A stretch of 63,203 nucleotides of DNA from an uncultured Blautia sp. (GTDB lineage: Bacteria; Bacillota; Clostridia; Lachnospirales; Lachnospiraceae), in contig UQMI01000016.1 in assembly GCA_900542045.1 (NCBI GenBank), forward strand, positions 1 to 63,203, written 5' to 3'. Positions within the stretch are counted from its first letter, which is position 1; the number at the start of each line of letters is the position of its first letter. The notes beneath the pieces were generated by a model. It was not told the origin of the DNA and searched no databases. It saw only the letters and a program-made list of their open reading frames with translations. Both the position numbers and the translations under genes were made by a program. Shown here piece by piece: positions 34,558 to 43,133 of this stretch.

Positions 34558-35136
34558 TCATTTTCTGTTTCTTTTCTTTTTCTGTACACTGTATCCGAAT
34601 TTTCCAAGCTTTTTTCCCATAGCATAATATTCTCCATGAGAATAGACCAGAGGACGGGAAAGGCTCAGATCAAACTTCTGATTCTTATCCAGATATCTTT
34701 CATCTGCATGCACAGCCAGAACTTTTGCCAGAAACATGTCATGGGATCCCAGATTCGCAACTGATTCCACTTTGCATTCGATGGATACCGGAGATTCTTT
34801 GATCATGGGGGCCTGTACAAAAGAAGCTTTTTCCTTTGTCAGATGCATGGTCTTAAATTTGTCCACATCTCTTCCCGATCGGACACCGCAGAAATCTGTT
34901 GCAAAAGCCAGTTCCTCTGTCGTCAGATTAATGACAAATTCTCCGGTCTTACGGAGCATTTCGTAGGAATACCGTTCCGGTCTTACGGAAATATATACCA
35001 TTGCAGGATTGGTACAGACCGTTCCGGTCCAGGCAAGGGTTATGATATTATCATTCCCATTTCCATCGGTTACACTCGCCATAATTACTGGAAGAGGATA
35101 CAACATATTTCCAGCTTTCCATTCTACTTTGCTCAT
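34558..35136 (-). CDS. Flavin reductase family protein
   Basis: A 192-residue FMN-binding split-barrel protein of the flavin reductase-like (DIM6/NTAB) family. Blocks include LPVIMASVTDG, AWTGTVCTNPAMV and GVRSGRDVDKF. It may reduce flavin or bind FMN for an unknown partner. AAGGAGACAGAC precedes the ATG. It lies 11 bases after the pyrophosphatase-like gene, last in the S1-pyrophosphatase-flavin reductase operon. Confidence 0.85.
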   Translation of the reverse strand: MSKVEWKAGNMLYPLPVIMASVTDGNGNDNIITLAWTGTVCTNPAMVYISVRPERYSYEMLRKTGEFVINLTTEELAFATDFCGVRSGRDVDKFKTMHLTKEKASFVQAPMIKESPVSIECKVESVANLGSHDMFLAKVLAVHADERYLDKNQKFDLSLSRPLVYSHGEYYAMGKKLGKFGYSVQKKKRNRK

Positions 35137-35147
35137 GTCTGTCTCCT

Positions 35148-36809
35148 TTAAGAATTCATATCCTGAGAAGCTTCCATCAGTGCAGGAATCAGCTGTTTCT
35201 TTCTGGATACGACACCCTTCAGGAAATAAGCCCCATCATGAGGCTCCACATGGAAAGCAGTTTCCACCAGTCTTTCACTGTCTTCGCCATAATACAGAAG
35301 CTCTGTTGATTCATCTAAAATACTGGTTAACATAAAATAAACTCTGGTAACACCATGGCGTCCGCATTCGCTTTTCATAAATGGCAAAAGACGTTTTTTG
35401 ACATTTTTCAGCTCATCACGATTCATAGAACTGATCTGTCCAACGCCAAAAGTAATCTCATCTTCTGCAATAAATTTCTTATAATCCTGATAGAAGATTT
35501 CTTCTGCAGATTTGTTTTTCAGATCACTGCCCGCCGCAAACATCTCTTTTGCAAAAGTTTCAATATTGATTCCGGCAATTACAGAAAGAGCTCCTGCAGC
35601 CATCTTATCTGTCAGCGTACAGGTAGGCGAACGGAACATAAGGGTATCCGAAATAATAGCCGCACACAGAAGACCGGCTATATTTGGCATGATCTCTAAT
35701 TTTTCTTCGATATACATCTGATAGAGGATTGTTGCCGTACATCCCACCGGCTGGTTGCGGAACAGAACCGGCGAAATGGTCTGCAGGCTTCCCAGACGGT
35801 GATGGTCGATGATTTCCAGGATTTCCGCATCCTCAATATTCTCCACTGCCTGGTCTTTTTCATTATGATCCACAAGAACCACCTGTTTTTTATGCATGCC
35901 CAGAAAATTTCTTCTGGAAATGGTTCCCAGACACTTTCCTTTTTTGCTGATTACCGGAAATGCCCTGTGTCTGTGCTTCACCATAACGTCTTTGATATCA
36001 TCCGTATAATCTTCTGTATGGAAAGTAACCAGATTTTCTTTTTTCATGATATATTTCACAGGAATACTCTGATTGATCAGTCTTGCCACTGTAAATGTAT
36101 CAAAAGATGTTACAATAATCACGACCTGCTTTTCTTCAGCAATCTTTTTTACCTTTTCCGTCACTTGTCCGCTGAGGCAGACAATCATACAGCTGATATT
36201 ATTTTCCAGAGCCCGAAGATGATCTTCTTCTCTGTTTCCCATAATAATCAGATCATTTTCTTCAATATAGGATTTCATTACATCCGGATCGGACGCACCG
36301 ATCAGAACTTTTCCGCTGACAAAATATCCATGTTCATTCCCGGTGATCATTTCACCTTCCAGCGTTTCTGCAATCCTGCGGTACTGTGTTCTGGCATTGG
36401 AAAGAAGATAGCTGTCTGTGGCATCCATATATGTTTTCGCAATATCTCCAATGGTTACAAGTCCTTCCAGACGTCCTTCTTCGTCTGTAATGGGCAGCGT
36501 TACCACACTGTTTTCCATCATAATCTTCCATGCATTTTTCAGGGACAGATAATTTCTCGCTTCCGGGCAGAGACGGATATCCATATCTTTCACCTGGGTT
36601 CCCACATTGGAAATATAACCAGGCGGCTCCATTCCAAACCGGTTCAGCACATATTCTGTTTCATCACTGATCTGTCCGGCCCGCTTTGCTATATATTTTT
36701 TCCCAACGGTACTTCTGTTTTTGATGTCCGCATAGGCAATGGCAGAACATATAGAATCTGTATCTGGATTTTTATGACCTATGACAAATATTTTTTTCTG
36801 TTCTTTCAT
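35148..36809 (-). CDS. ppaC: Manganese-dependent inorganic pyrophosphatase with CBS and DRTGG domains
   Basis: A 553-residue family II pyrophosphatase. DHH-type motifs GHKNPDTDSI (N-terminus) and DHHRLG (about 335), with DHHA2 at the C-terminus. Between them lie two CBS domains flanking a DRTGG domain (about 70-310). In characterised members the CBS pair binds adenine nucleotides and modulates hydrolysis. It removes pyrophosphate from biosynthesis. AAGAGAAT before the ATG is a weak ribosome site. It starts 12 bases after the S1-protein stop. Confidence 0.92.
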   Translation of the reverse strand: MKEQKKIFVIGHKNPDTDSICSAIAYADIKNRSTVGKKYIAKRAGQISDETEYVLNRFGMEPPGYISNVGTQVKDMDIRLCPEARNYLSLKNAWKIMMENSVVTLPITDEEGRLEGLVTIGDIAKTYMDATDSYLLSNARTQYRRIAETLEGEMITGNEHGYFVSGKVLIGASDPDVMKSYIEENDLIIMGNREEDHLRALENNISCMIVCLSGQVTEKVKKIAEEKQVVIIVTSFDTFTVARLINQSIPVKYIMKKENLVTFHTEDYTDDIKDVMVKHRHRAFPVISKKGKCLGTISRRNFLGMHKKQVVLVDHNEKDQAVENIEDAEILEIIDHHRLGSLQTISPVLFRNQPVGCTATILYQMYIEEKLEIMPNIAGLLCAAIISDTLMFRSPTCTLTDKMAAGALSVIAGINIETFAKEMFAAGSDLKNKSAEEIFYQDYKKFIAEDEITFGVGQISSMNRDELKNVKKRLLPFMKSECGRHGVTRVYFMLTSILDESTELLYYGEDSERLVETAFHVEPHDGAYFLKGVVSRKKQLIPALMEASQDMNS

Positions 36810-36821
36810 ATTCTCTTTTTC

Positions 36822-37730
36822 TCAATCCAATTTTATATTGGCAAACAGGGAACCAAGAGAAGTAGTCACTTCTTCTGATTTTGGAAGTTCATAAGTTTCC
36901 TCTTCGATATCTTTTGCCAGAACATCGCTGAGAGCTTTCATGCTCAGACTGATCTTTCCATCTTTGATACCGATCACTTTTACTTTTACCTTATCCCCAA
37001 CAGAAAGTACTTCTGATGGTTTTTTCAGGCGTTTTTCGCTGATCTGGGAAATATGCACCAGTCCGGACAGACCATTGGAAAGATTCACAAAAGCACCGTA
37101 TGGCTGAAGACTTTCCACAATTCCTTCTGTTACAAGTCCCACCTCCACATTGGATACTTTGGCTTTCCTTTCTTCTTCTGCTTTTTCCCGCAGCACTTCA
37201 CGGGCAGAAAGGATCAATCGGTTCTTTTCCGGTTGTATATCAAATACCTGTACCTGTATGGACTGATTCAGATAATCGTTCAGCTGATCTTCTTCTACGT
37301 AATGCAGCGCCAGTTTGGACGCGGGAATAAATCCTCTGATTCCTTCCACATAAGCGATCACACCAGATTTTACGATTCCCTTTATTACAACATCCAATAC
37401 TGTTTTATTTTCTTTTAATTCCTTTAATTTATTCCAGGCAAGAACATCATTGGCCTCAACTTTGGAAAGAAGGATGTTTCCATGACCGTCATCCTTTTTT
37501 ACAACAGTCGCAGAAACTTCATCTCCCACATGTACTGCATCTTTTGCCACAAAACCAGGTTCTCTGCTGAAATCTTCTGCAGGAATAATACCTTCTGCAT
37601 AATATTTCAGATCCAGCGTAATTTCTTTTTCATCTACACCGATCACTGTTCCTGTTAAGATATCACCTTCTTCGATCTGTTTAAAAGAAGCTTCTAGTTC
37701 TGCTTCGTAATCCTTCATTGATTCTGACAT
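36822..37730 (-). CDS. S1 RNA-binding domain protein (RpsA-like, three S1 repeats)
   Basis: A 302-residue protein with three S1 repeats, starting near residues 20, 105 and 198. The third carries the classical block GAFVNLSNGLSGLVHISQIS. Ribosomal S1 of proteobacteria has six repeats, so this is the shorter Firmicutes form, possibly a translation or RNA-decay factor. GGGAG precedes the ATG. A promoter is predicted at 37779-37808. Confidence 0.9.
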   Translation of the reverse strand: MSESMKDYEAELEASFKQIEEGDILTGTVIGVDEKEITLDLKYYAEGIIPAEDFSREPGFVAKDAVHVGDEVSATVVKKDDGHGNILLSKVEANDVLAWNKLKELKENKTVLDVVIKGIVKSGVIAYVEGIRGFIPASKLALHYVEEDQLNDYLNQSIQVQVFDIQPEKNRLILSAREVLREKAEEERKAKVSNVEVGLVTEGIVESLQPYGAFVNLSNGLSGLVHISQISEKRLKKPSEVLSVGDKVKVKVIGIKDGKISLSMKALSDVLAKDIEEETYELPKSEEVTTSLGSLFANIKLD

Positions 37731-37778
37731 GAAATTCTCCCTTCCTTTCTTTCACAATTCGTAGTATCAGTGTTTTTC

Positions 37779-37808
37779 ATTATATCATAGATTTAACAGC
37801 TATGTACA
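37779..37808 (-). promoter_or_regulatory. Predicted promoter of the S1-protein operon
   Basis: On the minus strand TGTACA (37803-37808) and a perfect TATAAT (37779-37784), 18-base spacer. Confidence 0.6.
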
Positions 37809-37951
37809 GAAAACATCCGTTTCTATCCATCTTTCTGGAAATATTCTTTCCCATCAATTCCTTACCGAAATTCATTTTTAATAAAAAACAGGAATACCTT
37901 TTATGCATAATCACTAATTCTTATTTTTTTATAAAAAATACCAAGAAAAGT

Positions 37952-37980
37952 ATGACAAACTTTCCAGAAAATGATATAAT
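37952..37980 (+). promoter_or_regulatory. Predicted promoter with no obvious gene downstream
   Basis: ATGACA (five of six) and a perfect TATAAT with a 17-base spacer, pointing right into noncoding sequence that holds two perfect hairpins. Confidence 0.65.
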
Positions 37981-38107
37981 AGCTTCGGAATGTGCAAAAT
38001 TAGTTTTTTCGATAAATATATTTTTATTTCCATTATGACGATTAACTCTCCTGTATGATTATTGTGTCATAATGATACAGGGGCTTGATCAAAGTTCCCA
38101 ATAAAAA

Positions 38108-38158
38108 TACGAGGGTATTGCAGTATATCATATATTGGTACACTGCAATACCCTCGTA
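38108..38158. repeat. Perfect 17-bp inverted repeat
   Basis: Arms at 38108-38124 and 38142-38158 are exact complements separated by 17 bases. The 3' side continues with ACCTTTTC, so terminator activity is weak at best. It could be an RNA stem or a protein-binding site. Confidence 0.85.
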
Positions 38159-38226
38159 CCTTTTCTGCAAAATGCAGAAAACAGGCAATATTTTCCTTCA
38201 CTTTGTTTTTCTTAATAATGAGGAGT

Positions 38227-38250
38227 GCCCCGGTTGTGCGACCGGGGCAA
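38227..38250. repeat. Perfect 9-bp GC-rich hairpin
   Basis: TGCCCCGGT and ACCGGGGCA separated by TGTGCG. No T-run follows on either strand, so it is not a typical terminator. Confidence 0.8.
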
Positions 38251-38456
38251 TTATTATGAAAAAATTTATATGTGTAATGAAAACATTACCTATATACAAG
38301 AGGTCGTTCTCTCGAACTTTTTTTATCATAACAAGTAATTATGAATAATTCATGAACAAACAGTGAATATTTTTTATATTTGCACAATTTTATTTTATTT
38401 TTATTTTCTTTTTTATTATTTTTGCACTATATATTTTGATATTTTATTATCAATAC

Positions 38457-39359
38457 TCATGAATTAAACAGATTTGTGAAAAAATCTACAATTTTATTGA
38501 ACAAATTAGACAAAAATCCTTTTTGTTCCTCTGTCAGATTAATGTTCAAATCCAGATCCTGAATTCTGTCATACAGATTGCTTACCTGTTCCTGCAGCTT
38601 GCTCACATCAAGATCCAGCCCCTTGATCTGTTCCATCAGATCCACGATTTTCTGTCTGTCCTCTTCTGAAAGCTCAACCTGAAATTCTTCCGCGGCCTGT
38701 GTAACAAGGGAATCAATTTCTTCTTCTGACAAATCCTTATCCACTACTTCATTCTTGATAAATCCTACCAGTTCTTCTGCTGTTCCCGAATCACTCAGCG
38801 TATCCGCAAGTTCACTGGTTATCACCAGTTCATTGGTAGCCGCATCAATCTGTTCCTCATCCACTGCTTCTCCAGTCATATTTTCATAAGCCTTAATTGC
38901 GCCTACCAGTCCTGCAGTTCCCGATATCTGAAATGGCCCTACAACTGTAATATCTGCGTTTTCTATTCCAGCCGTTGCCAGTGCATTCTGATACATGCCC
39001 ACCGTACAGTAAGAAATATTCTGAGTGGTCACTTTTATTCCGTTTCCTTCTCCTTTTCCTACAACCATTACGGAAGACAGAGCACGGGATCCGATGATAC
39101 TGCTGCTTAAATAAGAATCCAGATATTTATGCTCTTCTTCATTAGTAATCTCCACAACTGTATAATTTGCCAGATCACTTTCCTTTACTCCCAGCAGCTC
39201 CAGTACCTTTGCTCTTTCTGTTTCTGTCAGATCAGCTCCCAGCGCGATATAAGGCGTACCGCTGTCTGCCAGAACAGAAATTGGAGATAATATCAGCATA
39301 AGACATGCCAATAAAGCTATACTCAGTTTTTTTAAAAGTTTTTTCTGTTTTATTTTCAT
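38457..39359 (-). CDS. Secreted DUF1002 domain protein
   Basis: A 300-residue protein with a Sec signal peptide (basic start, hydrophobic core to about 28, cleavage after VLA at 31). The mature part matches DUF1002 (YpuA-like), with GTPYIALGADLTETER at the start and VVGPFQISGTAGLVGAI in the middle. The C-terminal third is charged and predicted helical (LEEQ/SKLQEQVS-type heptads), ending in an aromatic-rich amphipathic FLSNLFNKIVDFFTNLF tail that may contact the membrane. Function is unknown. Start at 39359 has GGGAAG seven bases upstream. Confidence 0.85.
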   Translation of the reverse strand: MKIKQKKLLKKLSIALLACLMLILSPISVLADSGTPYIALGADLTETERAKVLELLGVKESDLANYTVVEITNEEEHKYLDSYLSSSIIGSRALSSVMVVGKGEGNGIKVTTQNISYCTVGMYQNALATAGIENADITVVGPFQISGTAGLVGAIKAYENMTGEAVDEEQIDAATNELVITSELADTLSDSGTAEELVGFIKNEVVDKDLSEEEIDSLVTQAAEEFQVELSEEDRQKIVDLMEQIKGLDLDVSKLQEQVSNLYDRIQDLDLNINLTEEQKGFLSNLFNKIVDFFTNLFNS

Positions 39360-39602
39360 AAAAATCTTCCCTTCTGTTTTCATCTTCAAATGAAAAAATA
39401 AGTTCACAAATCATTGCTATTATAACATAACCTAATTTTTACTTCTCTTAAGTTTCTATAAAAAAAATATAAAGTGCTCTTTCACTTCTTCAAATTAATC
39501 CAATTATTTCAATTTCCTTCAAGATTATGGATAATTCTGCTAATTCTTATACCCCTTCATTGGCTGTTATTCATAAATGTTTTCATTTTCGTTCATTTTT
39601 TA

Positions 39603-39632
39603 TTTACAAGTTCAACATTTTTTTCTCATAAT
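39603..39632 (+). promoter_or_regulatory. Candidate promoter for a short noncoding transcript
   Basis: TTTACA (39603-39608) and CATAAT (39627-39632) with an 18-base spacer on the plus strand. The downstream 130 bases hold a hairpin at 39703-39726 and end at a terminator at 39747-39776. No open frame with a ribosome site follows. Confidence 0.4.
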
Positions 39633-39702
39633 TCTTGGATATACTGACAGTATAAAAATACTAAACCAACAGTAGTTATTTTTATTAATTTCTTTTTCAT
39701 AT

Positions 39703-39726
39703 GTCGGTTGGAAACAACCAGCCGAC
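39703..39726 (+). repeat. Hairpin GTCGGTTGG / CCAGCCGAC
   Basis: A 9-bp stem (one G-U wobble) closing an AAACAA loop, between the candidate promoter and the terminator on the plus strand. The flanking sequence is AT-rich. Confidence 0.65.
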
Positions 39727-39746
39727 TCTCCTTCCTTTTAAATAAA

Positions 39747-39776
39747 AAGAACGCAGTGCATGCGTTCTTTTTTTGT
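39747..39776. terminator. Bidirectional terminator downstream of rsmA
   Basis: AAGAACGCA and TGCGTTCTT flank a five-base loop. Seven Ts follow on the plus strand and TTTTTATTT on the minus strand. It ends the rsmA operon and could end a plus-strand short RNA. Confidence 0.88.
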
Positions 39777-39777
39777 A

Positions 39778-40668
39778 TTATTGATTTTCCAATATATCCG
39801 AAAGCTCTGCAAACTCTTCCAGACGAAGTGCTTCTCCTCTGACCGTGAGAGGCAGATCCATTTTTCTGAGGGCTCCCTCAATCTGTTCTTTTCCAAAGGA
39901 AAGCTGCTGACTGTTCTTCAGACTGTTGATCAGAGTTTTTCTTCTCTGGTTGAATGCTGCCCGTATGATCTGAAAAAGCAGCTTTTCATTGTGGACCTGT
40001 ACAGGCTTTTCCTCATAGCATACCATCTCAATGACTGCGCTTCCTACCTTTGGCCGGGGCATAAAACAATTCTGCGGAACATTTGCCACAATCCTTGGAC
40101 TAGAGTAATACTGGACCGCCAGAGACAAGGCTCCATAATCCTTTGTACCTGGTCCGGCCTTCATCCGATCCGCCACTTCCTTCTGCACCATGACGGTAAT
40201 GGATTTTACTGGAATATGTTCTTCAAACAATCCCATGATAATAGGTGTGGTGATATAATAGGGCAAATTCGCTACCACCTTAATGGGATTTCCATTATTT
40301 TTTTCCTGCACAAGCTTCCTGATATCCATTTTCAGGATGTCATTATGGATAACTATCGCATTCGGATAATCCTGCAGGGTATCTTTTAATATGGGAATCA
40401 GGCTGTCATCAATCTCCACAGCTGTTACTTCTCTGGCTGCGCAGGCCAGATATTGTGTCATGGTTCCAATACCCGGCCCGATTTCCAGTACAAAATCATC
40501 TGCGGAAATCTCTGCGGAATCTATAATTTTATGAAGCACATGAGGATCGATGAGAAAATTCTGTCCAAATCTCTTTTGAAAATTAAAATTGTATTTTTTT
40601 AAAACTTCAATAGTTTCTTTAGGATTTCCCAAATAGGGCTCTTTTTTTTCATTTACCAATTCACTCAT
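39778..40668 (-). CDS. rsmA: 16S rRNA dimethyladenosine transferase (A1518/A1519)
   Basis: A 296-residue KsgA/RsmA methyltransferase dimethylating two adjacent adenines in helix 45 of 16S rRNA. Blocks are FGQNFLID, LEIGPGIGTMTQYL, EIDDSLI and the catalytic NLPYYI. Length is normal. The ATG overlaps the preceding stop (TGATG), with AAGGA nine bases before, so translation is coupled to the TPR gene. Confidence 0.96.
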   Translation of the reverse strand: MSELVNEKKEPYLGNPKETIEVLKKYNFNFQKRFGQNFLIDPHVLHKIIDSAEISADDFVLEIGPGIGTMTQYLACAAREVTAVEIDDSLIPILKDTLQDYPNAIVIHNDILKMDIRKLVQEKNNGNPIKVVANLPYYITTPIIMGLFEEHIPVKSITVMVQKEVADRMKAGPGTKDYGALSLAVQYYSSPRIVANVPQNCFMPRPKVGSAVIEMVCYEEKPVQVHNEKLLFQIIRAAFNQRRKTLINSLKNSQQLSFGKEQIEGALRKMDLPLTVRGEALRLEEFAELSDILENQ

Positions 40669-43061
40669 CAACCAAAATCCTTTTCGTAAAGAATTACACG
40701 GCCATCCGCATCTGTTCTCTTATTTGAAAGATTTCTCTTAAATTTCCTGGTTCCGCTCTCTGCGCGGTTAATGGCGTCATCCAGCATTTCTTTCACTTTT
40801 CCGATAGTCATGGGTTCATCTTCTTTTTGATTATCACCAATCAGATTATACAGTGCCAATACTCCCATCTGATCCATCACATATCCATTTTCTTTTGTAT
40901 AAATTTTTGCAAATCTCACCAGTTCGTCATTGGTAAAAACGGGAATATTTATCATGGATGTGAATTTTTCCGCAAATTTTTCATATTTGGCAATGAGTTT
41001 ACGCATTCCTATCTTTTCATCTTCAATGATCACCGTCAGACCATCTGTACGGAATTCCATGGCCTTATTCAATTTGTCAATGGTTTCCGCAGTCATGGAA
41101 GCCGCATCCTGGATCACCAGAAATCCTCCGGCCAGTTTGTCCACTACTTCCGCCGGTTCCAGTTCATTCAGCTGTTTACCGGATATATTTGCGGTTTTTA
41201 CTGCTTCCATATGCAGTTCTTTGCAGGCAGCCAGAATAAATCCCTGGGACAGACGGGTCTTTCCTGTCTGCAGTCCTCCCATAATGATCACGTTTCCGGT
41301 TTTAGAAGTCTTTTCCGCTGCCGCCTGCTGCACATCTGCCAGTGCGTCCACAAGCTGCTCGGGAATTCCGGGAATCGAAGAAAAATACGTAAACAGTTTC
41401 TTTTCTTCATCCGTCAGCTTCATTTCCCTCGGGATCAGGTAAAGGGGATTTACTTCCGCGGCATTTCTGTCATCAATAAAACGTTCCAGCCGTTCTTCTT
41501 CTGATTCTTCTTTTTTCTCTTCTTCCTGAAAAGACTGTATGATTTTTTCTTCCAGATCTCCAATTTCCGGTTCCGGTACAGCAGGAATTTCTTCTTCCGT
41601 CTGTTCTTTCTCTGCAAGATCCTCTGATTCTTCCAGATTTGCCGGCTCTTCTTCCGGTTCTTCCAATACAGCTTCTTCCGGTTCATTTTCTTCTGGTTCC
41701 TTTACAATCTCCTCCGGAGCTTCTTCTTCCAGAGCAGGAACTTCTTCTGCTGTTTTCTGGAAATTCTCTTCCTGTTCAGTCTCCGTTTCAGATTCCATCA
41801 CCGGCTGTATTTTATTTTCTTCCTGAACTTCCGTTTCTTCCGGAAGTTCGATTCCCTGTGCAGAAGCGGCTGCAAGGATCGTATCTTCCAGATTGAATTC
41901 AAAATTTCTGGTCTGTTCCGGTTCTTCTATTTCTGCAGGTTCCGGATTCTTTTTTTCTTCCCGATACATTTGATTCTGCTTATCTGCTTCAATGGCAGCG
42001 TCGATTTCTTCCTGCGTCGGGACAAATACAGGTGCCGCCACCAGTTCCGGCGCTTTTACCGGTTCCGGGATCTTAATGGATGATGGAATCTTGATTTCTT
42101 CCGGGATGTTTTCCATCCGTTTAGAACTGCCGGTTTCTTCCGGTTCCAGCTGAGGAATATCATCTTTATTCACATGATCTTCCAGCATATTTTCGATTGC
42201 TTCATCTTCCTGCTCTTCCTTTTCCGGCTTCTTTATTTCTTCTTCCGCAGAATCTTCTCTCTTACCGGAAAAAATATCCTTAATCCCCCGTGCTATTTTT
42301 TCCTGGAACATTCCCGTGGTTTCCCGAATGCCGCTTTCTTCTCCTGCAGGTTTAGGAATGCGGATACTTTCTATCTGCGGTTCTGTACCTGTACTCTCTT
42401 CTCTGGACTGTACGTTCTTTTCCAGTTCTTCTTTTGAACGAAGCTTTGGTGTCAACGCCTCTTCATACTGTCTTTTCTGTGATTCTGTCAAAGCTCCAAG
42501 ACGCATCTTCAGATCCAGAGCCTTTGTTACATACTTGCCTTCGTTAAACCACAGAACCAGATCATCGCAGACTTCAATACATTTTTCTTTATTTCCCGCT
42601 TTATAATAAAGCTTTGCAAGTTCATAAGACCACCGCTCTGTATACTCATGTTCTTTATAATCCTCCAATACAGAAATCTGCTCATCCAGCGGTGCTTTTT
42701 TTGCGCTTAATATTTTATAATACAAAATAAATTTCGTGTTGTCATTGGGAGCAACTTCCAGAAATTCGTCGTAAAATTCTTCTGCTTCTTCCAGATCTCC
42801 CATTTTCAGTGAAACCTCGATCAGGCGATACAGAATCGTCTTGCCAATGGGTGCCCGATGATAAGCCAGAAGAAAAATCTCTTTACTGTCCTCATATTTT
42901 TTGTTGGCTGCGTAAATTTCTCCAACTACACACAAAGTACGGACATTTTTCACACGCCGCCAGTCAATGCTGTCAACAATTTCCATTGCCCCCTGATAGT
43001 CTTTTCGTTCTACCAGCTTGTTGATCTCTTCAAGCTTGATTCGAAATTCTTCTTTATCCAC
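40668..43061 (-). CDS. TPR protein with acidic linker and degenerate AAA-like C-terminus
   Basis: A 797-residue cytoplasmic protein without a named function. Residues 1-170 form TPR-like helices (DYQGAMEIVDSIDW, DLEEAEEFYDEFLE). Residues 215-545 are a low-complexity, strongly acidic Pro/Glu-rich linker. The C-terminal 240 residues resemble the AAA domain of SpoVK/CbbX: a P-loop (GGLQTGKT), then a Walker B that reads VIQDA instead of the usual DE, and a lid region ending DDAINRAESG. ATP binding is plausible, but hydrolysis is doubtful. Start is GTG. It lies between recF and rsmA, where gyrB often follows recF in other Firmicutes, and overlaps rsmA. A role in assembly at the origin, membrane or ribosome is open. 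Confidence 0.75.
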   Translation of the reverse strand: MDKEEFRIKLEEINKLVERKDYQGAMEIVDSIDWRRVKNVRTLCVVGEIYAANKKYEDSKEIFLLAYHRAPIGKTILYRLIEVSLKMGDLEEAEEFYDEFLEVAPNDNTKFILYYKILSAKKAPLDEQISVLEDYKEHEYTERWSYELAKLYYKAGNKEKCIEVCDDLVLWFNEGKYVTKALDLKMRLGALTESQKRQYEEALTPKLRSKEELEKNVQSREESTGTEPQIESIRIPKPAGEESGIRETTGMFQEKIARGIKDIFSGKREDSAEEEIKKPEKEEQEDEAIENMLEDHVNKDDIPQLEPEETGSSKRMENIPEEIKIPSSIKIPEPVKAPELVAAPVFVPTQEEIDAAIEADKQNQMYREEKKNPEPAEIEEPEQTRNFEFNLEDTILAAASAQGIELPEETEVQEENKIQPVMESETETEQEENFQKTAEEVPALEEEAPEEIVKEPEENEPEEAVLEEPEEEPANLEESEDLAEKEQTEEEIPAVPEPEIGDLEEKIIQSFQEEEKKEESEEERLERFIDDRNAAEVNPLYLIPREMKLTDEEKKLFTYFSSIPGIPEQLVDALADVQQAAAEKTSKTGNVIIMGGLQTGKTRLSQGFILAACKELHMEAVKTANISGKQLNELEPAEVVDKLAGGFLVIQDAASMTAETIDKLNKAMEFRTDGLTVIIEDEKIGMRKLIAKYEKFAEKFTSMINIPVFTNDELVRFAKIYTKENGYVMDQMGVLALYNLIGDNQKEDEPMTIGKVKEMLDDAINRAESGTRKFKRNLSNKRTDADGRVILYEKDFG

Positions 43062-43133
43062 AGTCTTTTCACCAACTTTCCATTACTGTACACATAGTTA
43101 CCCATATTATGACCAGTGTATCACAGGCTCTGA

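Larger units (their letters stand above)
37809..38456. other. AT-rich intergenic region with promoter and perfect hairpins
   Basis: No gene is supported over about 650 bases. The plus strand contains a promoter (ATGACA 37952-37957, 17-base spacer, TATAAT 37975-37980). A perfect 17-bp inverted repeat follows at 38108-38158 (TACGAGGGTATTGCAGT and its complement, 17-base loop), and a perfect 9-bp GC-rich hairpin at 38227-38250 (TGCCCCGGT/ACCGGGGCA). Small plus-strand frames at 37802 and 38085 cross these hairpins, lack ribosome sites and are rejected. A noncoding RNA is possible. Confidence 0.5.

Noticed and set aside
37802..38038. Small plus-strand frame in the AT-rich gap
   Set aside because: It spans a promoter and lacks a ribosome site; low-complexity residues reflect the AT-rich sequence.
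38085..38348. 87-codon plus-strand frame across two hairpins
   Set aside because: The frame runs through the perfect inverted repeats, and no ribosome site supports the start.
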